Below are positions 59,401-64,000 of a stretch of DNA of 64,000 nt, piece after piece; the first letter of the stretch is position 1; each line of letters begins with the position of its first letter. The translations under genes were made by a program, and so were the position numbers. This DNA is from Watersipora subatra. Taxonomy: Eukaryota > Bryozoa > Gymnolaemata > Cheilostomatida > Watersiporidae. Where the stretch lies: the NCBI RefSeq assembly GCF_963576615.1, contig NC_088714.1, positions 38,850,572 to 38,914,571 on the forward strand, read 5' to 3'. A model generated the notes under the pieces. It saw nothing but the letters and a program-made list of their open reading frames with translations. It made no database searches and was not told the DNA's origin.

Positions 59401-59913
59401 TGCTGTTTTAGAGTTGACAAGTGGTCGGTAAAATGTTAAGACTTTCAAGGTAAGACGGTCAAGTTTCATTGGCCGAGCTGTTTGTCAGCACCAGTCATCA
59501 TTGAACTACGTGTTTCAGCTACATAAATCTATGGTTTTGCTGTTCATGTGTAGACAAAGTCTTCCCGAAGGCCTGTGGATAGCAGTTTACTTGTACATAC
59601 TATTTACCTTTGATATACGTGCTTGACTTGTACATACTACTTACCTTTGATGTATATTTCTGACTTGTACATACTACTTACCTTTGAAGTACATGTTTGG
59701 CGTGTACTTACTACTTACCTTTTATGTACATATTTGCCAGCTCTGAGCGGTGGTATATGCAGCCAGTACACAACCTACTCAGAAAATGGCTCACCAAGAA
59801 AGAAGAGTCTCAATACCGGCATAGTGACTATCAAGAATTATGGAGAGAGGGTGCCTGTGCTTATGTCCCAGATCACATTTGCTCATGAGATTGGTCACAA
59901 CTTTGGTGCTGAG
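38364..59913 (+). CDS. ADAM10: ADAM10/Kuzbanian-like metalloprotease, 5' part (nine exons, 404 codons)
   Basis: ADAM10 is a membrane-anchored zinc protease that sheds ectodomains, including Notch. Exons are 38364-38430, 39846-39984, 41270-41391, 46768-46957, 48684-48789, 52554-52658, 54456-54584, 54683-54863 and 59741-59913, all phase-compatible. The signal peptide is residues 1 to about 22. The prodomain includes HKVTKRS (R53 upstream convertase-type site), [12 protein letters not shown] (99-110), INGVFQGII and HSVIYKRTD. Cys187 in GDGFCGA is the cysteine-switch candidate. RVKR-Q at 211-215 is the maturation site in the family's usual place, and RQRVKR at 174-179 is an extra one. The catalytic domain has [52 protein letters not shown] and [10 protein letters not shown] (zinc His395, Glu396, His399). 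The third zinc His and all later domains lie beyond the window. The order matches ADAM10 much better than other ADAMs. Confidence 0.93.
38431..39845 (+). other. ADAM10-like intron 1
   Basis: A 1.4 kb intron with a 30-bp array (39,028-39,308); otherwise unique. Confidence 0.75.
39028..39308. repeat. 30-bp minisatellite, about nine copies
   Basis: Units contain ATATTGAAACAGTATGATAC and GCTATAGGA. The open frames [10 protein letters not shown] (plus) and its antisense are by-products of the 30-bp period. Confidence 0.93.
39846..39984 (+). CDS. ADAM10: ADAM10-like exon 2 (residues 23-69)
   Basis: Encodes [20 protein letters not shown], then [16 protein letters not shown]. The position of KVTKR-S corresponds to the upstream convertase site in vertebrate ADAM10 prodomains. 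Donor GTTCGT is unusual at +3/+4. Confidence 0.9.
39985..41269 (+). other. ADAM10-like intron 2
   Basis: A 1.3 kb intron with an 11-bp CATAGACCTCT array at 40,934-41,066; otherwise unique. Confidence 0.8.
40934..41066. repeat. 11-bp tandem repeat (CATAGACCTCT)
   Basis: About 12 units with CTATCATAGACC variants, ending about 200 bp upstream of exon 3. Confidence 0.88.
41270..41391 (+). CDS. ADAM10: ADAM10-like exon 3 (residues 69-110) with multiplied donor
   Basis: Encodes [15 protein letters not shown] and [12 protein letters not shown], matching the DTSHIYxGHIYG segment of ADAM10 prodomains. The proximal donor GTAAGA at 41392 joins in frame to GDPSSSV of exon 4 with no extra residues, so I take it as constitutive. 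Further identical donors follow in the repeat at 41366-41591. Confidence 0.9.
41366..41591 (+). repeat. 45-bp repeat spanning the exon 3/intron 3 border, five copies
   Basis: Each unit holds the last 26 exonic bases (CCACTTTTATGATGGG, TATATTCGAG) and 19 intronic bases (GTAAGACAGCAGTGAATCT). Donors lie at 41392, 41437, 41482, 41528 and 41573. Donors 2 and 3 would extend exon 3 by 45 and 90 nt, adding [19 protein letters not shown] 15-residue blocks in frame. A 1-bp insertion before copy 4 and a TGA at 41511-41513 make donors 4 and 5 non-productive. Confidence 0.95.
41810..41898. repeat. About 25-bp tandem repeat, three to four copies
   Basis: Units contain TCTCAATGGTGTCAAGTCTT and TATTG. Confidence 0.85.
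42040..42144. repeat. TA/TATATAC microsatellite
   Basis: Alternating TATATA with ACATATAC and ACTGTATA insertions; strongly palindromic. Confidence 0.9.
42782..44372. repeat. 16-bp minisatellite, about 100 copies, with block duplications
   Basis: Unit CTAGTGACCGACTCTG with many variants. Distinctive variant strings, such as the CCGAATCTTTCAGTGACC block at about 43,352 and 44,181 and the GCGACCGACTGCGAG block at about 42,902 and 43,907, recur. Segments of 0.8-1 kb have therefore been copied within the array. Confidence 0.95.
44784..45593. mobile_element. PIF/Harbinger-like MITE with TTA target duplication
   Basis: TTA at 44781-44783 and 45594-45596 flanks an 810-bp segment. Its ends, AGGGGTGGTCACACGAGC and the inverse complement AGGCGTGGTCACACGAGC, differ at one of 18 positions, and the TIR continues to GCCGAAC/ACCGAAC. 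Three-base TWA-type duplications are typical of PIF/Harbinger. No transposase or Myb-like ORF remains. The superfamily assignment is inference. Confidence 0.65.
45880..46530. repeat. 21-bp minisatellite, about 31 copies
   Basis: Units contain AGTTGGGAAGGGTAAACATA. The array is open in frames on both strands, giving LPNSMFT-type peptides without coding meaning, and ends about 240 bp before exon 4. Confidence 0.96.
46768..46957 (+). CDS. ADAM10: ADAM10-like exon 4 (residues 110-173)
   Basis: Encodes [33 protein letters not shown] and HSVIYKRTD. It matches the prodomain block xGSVIDGxFEGxIxTxxGxFYVEP...HSVIY. Donor GTAAGT. Confidence 0.93.
47345..47675. repeat. 38-bp minisatellite, about eight copies
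   Basis: Units contain CATCACATCATCAACACTAC and AGTCAGACCTCTAC. Confidence 0.93.
47883..48378. repeat. 12-bp tandem repeat (TCTGTCACCTCC), about 41 copies
   Basis: Pyrimidine-rich dodecamers. Minus-strand frames read [11 protein letters not shown] and plus-strand frames SSVTSSVT. Both are by-products of the period. Confidence 0.95.
48684..48789 (+). CDS. ADAM10: ADAM10-like exon 5 (cysteine switch, extra convertase-like site)
   Basis: Encodes [19 protein letters not shown] and [23 protein letters not shown] corresponds to the GGCAD cysteine-switch region of ADAM10. The RQRVKR just before it is a full furin consensus that I do not know from vertebrate ADAM10. The donor GTATGC overlaps a transposon target duplication. 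Confidence 0.9.
49116..49158. mobile_element. 43-bp palindromic mini-insertion in the left arm
   Basis: A 43-bp near-palindrome starting CAATGATATACAGCCCCC is flanked by GTTACTC at 49109-49115 and 49159-49165. The corresponding place in the right arm (about 50,338-50,350) has a single GTTACTC in inverse orientation and no insert. Confidence 0.7.
50410..50912. mobile_element. Non-autonomous hAT element nested in the right arm
   Basis: An exact 8-bp duplication GTAGGTAT (50402-50409 and 50913-50920) flanks 503 bp with termini CAGGGATTACG and the inverse complement CAGGGATCGC. An eight-base duplication with CAGGG-type ends is diagnostic of hAT. The inside is a degenerate ATTTCCAT-rich repeat plus ATATCATTG/CTGTATATC palindromic motifs, without transposase. 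Confidence 0.88.
51342..52166. mobile_element. TTAA-flanked inverted-repeat element
   Basis: TTAA at 51338-51341 and 52167-52170 flanks 825 bp. The ends, ACAATGATATACAGCCCCC and inverse CCAATCATATACAGCCCCC, continue into a shared TAGGCGACGG block. The TTAA duplication is piggyBac-like, but the termini are not the usual CCC type. No transposase frame. Confidence 0.7.
52554..52658 (+). CDS. ADAM10: ADAM10-like exon 6 (maturation site, start of catalytic domain)
   Basis: Encodes [18 protein letters not shown] and [22 protein letters not shown] aligns with the RKKR-T maturation site of vertebrate ADAM10, and CNLLIQSD aligns with CQLYIQTD. It is 35 codons long with phase 0 on both sides. Confidence 0.94.
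52659..54455 (+). other. ADAM10-like intron 6, about 90 percent minisatellite
   Basis: A 1.8 kb intron with only about 60 bp of unique sequence on the left and about 105 bp on the right of the 19-bp array. Confidence 0.88.
52720..54350. repeat. 19-bp minisatellite, about 85 copies, with 456-bp duplication
   Basis: Unit AGCCATAGATGTGTAGTGT. A block of 24 units with the same variant order, for example TGGCATAGACATATATG at 52,971 and 53,427, is present twice in tandem. The period is not a multiple of three, so all three frames read through and mimic a 450-residue protein on the minus strand. Confidence 0.96.
54456..54584 (+). CDS. ADAM10: ADAM10-like exon 7 (residues 244-286)
   Basis: Encodes [29 protein letters not shown] and YQLRVDRLV, the N-terminal part of the catalytic domain. 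It has 43 codons with phase 0 on both sides. Confidence 0.92.
54585..54682 (+). other. ADAM10-like intron 7, 98 bp
   Basis: The only short intron in either gene, GTGAGT to CTGTAG, without repeats. Confidence 0.9.
54683..54863 (+). CDS. ADAM10: ADAM10-like exon 8 (residues 287-347)
   Basis: Encodes [50 protein letters not shown]. AYCLAYVxTxRDFxDGxLGLAW is a strong ADAM10 signature. The INKT motif is a potential N-glycosylation site. Donor GTGAGT. Confidence 0.95.
55093..55142. other. Imperfect 50-bp palindrome
   Basis: Arms GCATAACTGTGTTAACG and CGTTAACACAGTTGTGC face each other around TAC. Could be a small inverted-repeat footprint. Confidence 0.6.
57914..57958. other. 45-bp near-perfect palindrome
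   Basis: CTATTATGCAATCAATA and its inverse complement surround a 10-bp centre. The right end touches the inverted-repeat element that starts at 57,959. Confidence 0.8.
57959..58293. mobile_element. Inverted-repeat element with polypurine-like ends
   Basis: GGCTCTAAAGGGGAGTGTGT starts the left end and its exact inverse complement lies at the right end; about 33 bp match. Inside, a 68-bp direct repeat (TGCTTGCCACTATTTAGTGA onward) occurs at about 58,014 and 58,199, separated by an AT palindrome-rich spacer. AAAGGGGAG-TGTGTAG resembles a polypurine tract abutting an LTR, so a rearranged solo LTR is possible. A MITE is the alternative. Confidence 0.5.
58294..58882 (-). mobile_element. Degenerate retroelement-like segment (gag-like frames, minus strand)
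   Basis: The minus strand carries overlapping short frames. One (58882 to 58577) begins [15 protein letters not shown] and continues [13 protein letters not shown] into a coiled-coil stretch with LQRQ repeats from a 12-bp repeat at 58,660-58,728. Two more follow in other frames. This part has a higher GC content than its surroundings and ends at the polypurine-like sequence of the neighbouring element. A decayed gag-like region is a guess; no protease, reverse transcriptase or integrase motif is visible. Confidence 0.3.
58660..58728. repeat. 12-bp tandem repeat (GGAGCTGCCTTT)
   Basis: Six units inside the minus-strand frame, encoding repeated LQRQ. Confidence 0.9.
58905..59128. repeat. About 43-bp minisatellite, five copies
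   Basis: Units contain AATGTCACGAATATTCATCC and AATCATATGTGA(A/C)ACA. Confidence 0.88.
59583..59735. repeat. About 40-bp minisatellite abutting the exon 9 acceptor
   Basis: Four units contain TTGTACATACTACTTACCTT and TGATGTA. The last, diverged copy (TTATGTACATATTTGCCAG) supplies the branch and pyrimidine region of the acceptor at 59739-59740. Confidence 0.85.
59741..59913 (+). CDS. ADAM10: ADAM10-like exon 9 (zinc-binding helix)
   Basis: Encodes [34 protein letters not shown] and [17 protein letters not shown]. His395, Glu396 and His399 are zinc/catalytic residues. The third His should open the next exon (HD), which I could not find up to 64,000. Donor GTATTC. Confidence 0.96.
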
Positions 59914-60004
59914 GTATTCTGGTCTCTTCAAGACATTTAGGCCAGATCCAGTTCTATGTGCAATCTCTGGCTTGCTGCTGACATACAACAGTCGATTATC
60001 GCTT

Positions 60005-60130
60005 TGATAGCTGTTAGCTGTCGTCTGATAGGCAGCATAAGTGTGGTATAGCTGTTAGCTGTCGTCTGATAGGCAGCATAAGTGTGGTATAGCTGTTAGC
60101 TGTCATCTGATAGGCAGCATAAGTGTGGTT
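60005..60130. repeat. About 44-bp minisatellite, three copies
   Basis: Units contain GCTGTTAGCTGTCGTCTGAT and AGGCAGCATAAGTGTGGT. The GGCAGCATAAGTGTGG part continues into the next array. Confidence 0.9.
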
Positions 60131-60905
60131 AATAAAAGTAGTGAAGCTGGCAGCATAGGTGTGGCTGACAAACATTGTCCAGCTGGCAGCATAGGTATAT
60201 CTGACAAACATTGTCAAGTTGGCAGCATAGGTGTGGCTGACAAACATTGTCAAGTTGGCGGCTTGTGTGGGTGACAAATGTAGTCAGGTTGGTGGTCTGT
60301 GTGGCTAACTAACATACCATAGTCAGGTTTGCAGCATAAGTGTGGCTGACCAATATAGTCAAGTTGGCAGCATGCCTGGCTGACAAAAATAGCCAGGCTG
60401 GTTACATGTGTAGCTGACACACATAGTCAGGTCGGCAGCGTTTGTGGCTGACAAACATAGTCAGGTTGGCAGCATAAGTGTGACTGACCAATATGGTCAA
60501 GTTGGCAGCATGCCTGGCTGACAAAAATAGCCAGGCTGGTTACATGTGTAGCTGACACACATAGTCAGGTCGGCAGCGTTTGTGGCTGACAAACATAGTC
60601 AGGTTGGCAGCATAAGTGTGACTGACCAATATGGTCAAGTTGGCAGCGTGTCTGGCTGACACAAATAGCCAGGTTGGTTGCATGTGTAACTGACACACAG
60701 TCAGGTTGGCAGATGTGTGGCTGACAAACATAGCCAGGTTGATAGCGTGTATAACTGACAAATATAGTCAGGTTGGCAGTATGTGTGGCTGACACACATA
60801 GTCAGGTTGGCAGCATGTGTGGCTGACACACATAGTCAGGTTGGCAGTGTGTGTGGCTGACACACATAGTCAGGCTGGCAGCGTGTGTGACTGACAAACA
60901 TTGTG
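60131..60905. repeat. About 34-bp minisatellite, about 22 copies
   Basis: Units contain GTGTGGCTGACAAACATAGT and CAGGTTGGCAGC. A block of about 170 bp (60,366-60,535) recurs nearly unchanged at 60,486-60,655, a 120-bp shift. The array is degenerate, with indels. Confidence 0.9.
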
Positions 60906-61413
60906 CGGTTAAAAGGCTAGCTACACAGCTGAGTTGAGGCCTGTTTGACTCAAAGTATCGAAAATCTATTACTACGTTATTCGGCTCCATTAAATGATCA
61001 CTCTTTCCATTTTTGTGTGAAAATTGCTTTATATACAAACACTTTTTGTCAATAACATCTGCAATCAATGTACATTGGTCTAGAAACTTGATGAGTTTAT
61101 AAGTTACTAAGTTAGACCTTTAGGTATTTCCTGTTTGTTTAAGATGCAAGGGAACTTACTGAAATGGCAAGCTTTCTATTTTCAAGTTGACAAGTGGGCA
61201 ATACTTTGTAACAGAATTAGCCTGTGAGGCTATAAAAATGCAACAATTAACATGCAGACCTTAGTGCTATGTCAAGAACGTCGGTACAAATGAATAACGT
61301 GTGTAGACAGATTATATGTGGGGCAATTCTTGATTCCCGCCTCATATATAGTTGACAGTCAGATTCGTGTTAGAGCACATGCAGCTGCTCTCGCTTTCCA
61401 TATATAGTCAATG

Positions 61414-61996
61414 TAAGCTGACGATATGAACTGACGATATGAGCTGACGATATGAGCTGACGATATGAGATGATGATATGAACTGATGATATGAACTGAC
61501 GATATGAGCTGATGATATGAGCTGACGATATGAGCTGACGATATGAGCTGATGATATGAGCTGATGATATGAGCTGACGATATGAACTGATGATATGAGC
61601 TGACGATATGAGCTGACGATGTGAACTGACGATATGAACTGACGATATGAACTGACGATATGAACTGACGATATGAACTGACGATATGAGATGATGATAT
61701 GAACTGATGATATGAACTGATGATATGAACTGACGATATGAGCTGACGATATGAGCTGACGATATGAGCTGATGATATGAGCTGACGATATGACCTGACG
61801 ATATGAACTGACGATATGAGCTGACAATGTGAACTGACGATATGAACTGACGATATGAACTGACAGTATGAACTGATGATATGAGCTGACGATATGAACT
61901 GATGGTATTAACTGACGATATGAGCTGACGATATGAGCTGACGATATGAAATGACGATATGAGCTGACGATATGAGCTGACGATATGAGCTGATAA
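61414..61996. repeat. 13-bp tandem repeat (GATATGAGCTGAC), about 45 copies
   Basis: AGCTGAC/AACTGAC/GATGATG variants are interspersed. The 13-bp period makes the minus-strand frames rotate through all phases without stops. Confidence 0.95.
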
Positions 61997-62341
61997 TTGG
62001 GGTGCTCAGGATATGTTAGTCTTGATTGACTTATCTATGTTTGGTGTTTCTGGTACACTGTTGCAATGTTGTAACGGCTGACTTCATCTGCATTTTCTAG
62101 TTATATACAATTTTATCTATGGACTCACTATGTTATTAATTGATTAATCACGTCACCCAGTCAAATATACGAGTCAAATATCCGGTTGTTGCTCCTATAA
62201 CCTAGACTTCCTTTTATGGAGATTCTACTTAGCCTTTAGAATTTAAGTAAAGTTTTTTATTTGTATTATGTGAGAGATTTTATAGGAGATTACATAATAG
62301 ATTATTTAAGAGATTGTATAATATGATAAACGAGTTCATAT

Positions 62342-64000
62342 AAAATTAGTGTTGAAGGTGTACGGTTTCCTTAAGGAGATCGTACACCTTCAACACTAAT
62401 ATTATGTTAAGGAGACCGGAGACCTTCAACACTAATTTTATGTTAGGGAGACCAGACACCTTCAACACTAATATTATGTTAAGGAGACCGGACACCTTCA
62501 ACACTAATTTTATGTTAAGCAGACCAGCCACCTTCAACACTAATATTATGTTAAGGAAATCGACACTTTCAACACTAATATTATGTTAAGGAAACCGGAC
62601 ACCTTCAACACTAATTTTATGTTAAGGAAACCGGACACCTTCAACACTAATTTTATGTTAAGGAAACCGGACACCTTCAACACTAATTTTATGTTAAGGA
62701 GATCGTACACCTTCAACACTAATTTTATGTTAAGGACTTCGTACACCTTCAACACTAATATTATGTTAAGGAAATCGGACACCTTCAACACTAATTTTAT
62801 GTTAAGGAAACCGGACACCTTCAACACTAATTTTATGTTAAGGAAACCGGACACCTTCAACACTAATTTTATGTTAAGGAGACTGAACACCTTCAACACT
62901 AATTTATGTTAAGGAAACCAGACACCTTCAACACTAATTTTATGTTAAGGAAACCGGACACTTTCAACACTAGTTTTATGTTAAGAAGACTGAACACCTT
63001 CAACACTAGTTTATGTTAACATAAAATTAGTGTTGAAGGTGTCTGGTCTCCTTAAGGAGACCGGACACCTTCAACACTAATATTATGTTAAGGAGACTGA
63101 ACACCTTCAACACTAATTTATGTTAAGGAGACCAGACACCTTCAACACTAATATTATGTTAAGGAAACCGGACACCTTCAATGCTAATTTTATGTTAAGG
63201 AGACCAGACACCTTCAACACTAATTTTATGTTAAGGAAACCGGACATCTTCAACACTAATATTATTTTAAGGAAACCGGACACCTTCAACACTAATATTT
63301 TGTTAAGGAAATCGGACACCTTCAACACTAATATTTTGTTAAGTAAATCGGACACCTTCAACACTAATTTTATTATAAGGAAGCTGAACACCTTCAACAC
63401 TAGTTTAGGTTAAGGAGACCAGACACCTTCAACACTAATATTATGTTAAGGAGACCAGACACCTTCAACACTAATATTATGTTAAGGAAACCAGACACCT
63501 TCAACACTAATTTTATTATAAGGAAGCTGAACACCTTCAACACTAATTTATGTTAAGGAGACCAGACACCTTCAACACTAATATTATGTTAAGGAGACCA
63601 GACACCTTCAACACTAATATTTTGTTAAGGAAATCGGACACATTCAACACTAATTTTATTATAAGGAAGCTGAACACCTTCAACACTAGTTTATGTTAAG
63701 GAGACCGGACACCTTCAACACTAATATTATGTTAAGGAGACTGAACACCTTCAACACTAATTTATGTTAAGGAGACCAGACACCTTCAATACTAATTTTA
63801 TGTTAAGGAGACCAGACACCTTCAACACTAATATTTTGTGAAGGAGACCAGACACCTTCAACACTAGTTTTATGTTAAGGAAACTGAACACCTTCAACAC
63901 TAGTTTATGTTAAGGAGACCAGACACCTTCAACACTAGTTTTATGTTAAGGAGACCAGACACCTTCAACACTAGTTTTATGTTAAGCAGACCAGACACCT
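62342..64000. repeat. 36-bp minisatellite with two internal inversions, runs off the window
   Basis: About 46 units contain GACACCTTCAACACTAATTT and TATGTTAAGGA. At 62,342-62,372 and 63,020-63,052 single units are inverted (TTAGTGTTGAAGGTGT), each followed at once by a direct unit, which gives perfect hairpins centred on CTTAAG. ORFs on both strands are by-products. Confidence 0.95.

Larger units (their letters stand above)
54864..59740 (+). other. ADAM10-like intron 8
   Basis: A 4.9 kb intron. 54,900-57,900 is mostly unique AT-rich DNA with one hairpin (about 55,093-55,142) in which I see no gene. 57,914-58,890 is mobile-element-like, followed by a 43-bp and a 40-bp array that runs up to the exon 9 acceptor. 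Confidence 0.8.
59914..64000 (+). other. ADAM10-like intron 9 (runs off the window)
   Basis: At least 4.1 kb of intron, dominated by four arrays. Unique stretches at 60,901-61,413 and 61,997-62,341 hold no exon starting with HD or other ADAM10 catalytic sequence. Confidence 0.75.

Overview
This window is animal nuclear DNA. It is AT-rich and intron-dense, with canonical GT-AG splice sites, and about one third of it (roughly 21 kb by my hand estimate) is minisatellite or simple-repeat array. The two genes that can be read with confidence are an Rh-type ammonium/ammonia channel and an ADAM10/Kuzbanian-type metalloprotease. Both are metazoan families and both lie on the plus strand. Repeat-laden introns with many small inverted-repeat transposons suggest an invertebrate, perhaps a marine lophotrochozoan, but the sequence does not fix the taxon.

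Layout. Positions 1-8,650 hold minisatellites, a possible terminal exon (1433-1553), an exon with a GPCR seventh transmembrane helix (3650-3891), a possible C-terminal tail exon (7000-7100) and a tRNA-like SINE candidate. Positions 8,650-14,300 are intergenic arrays, including a nearly perfect purine-only hexamer tract, and a small TIR element that ends about 100 bp before the Rh start codon. Positions 14,310-35,632 carry the complete nine-exon Rh gene (452 aa, every exon phase compatible) with a polyadenylation signal about 155 bp downstream. Its introns hold most of the minisatellites and two inverted-repeat transposons. Positions 35,633-38,363 are intergenic, with two arrays. From 38,364 to the right edge runs the 5' part of the ADAM10-like gene: nine exons, 404 codons, from signal peptide through prodomain to the zinc motif HEIGHNFG. 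The rest of the protease, including the third zinc histidine, the disintegrin/cysteine-rich part and the membrane anchor, lies beyond the window.

The genes do not form a pathway; they are simply neighbours. The most unusual feature is in ADAM10 exon 3. The last 26 exonic bases plus 19 intronic bases are repeated in tandem five times, giving five strong splice donors. Use of the second or third would add 15-residue blocks to the prodomain in frame. Two exons further on, a 2.4 kb foldback transposon has inserted so that its TATG target duplication forms part of the intron 5 donor. Its two arms are near-identical inverted copies, and each carries one younger insertion that the other lacks, so each arm shows the empty site for the other. 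No prokaryotic, viral, CRISPR or RNA-gene system was seen. Long open frames inside arrays are by-products of repetition and are not annotated as genes.
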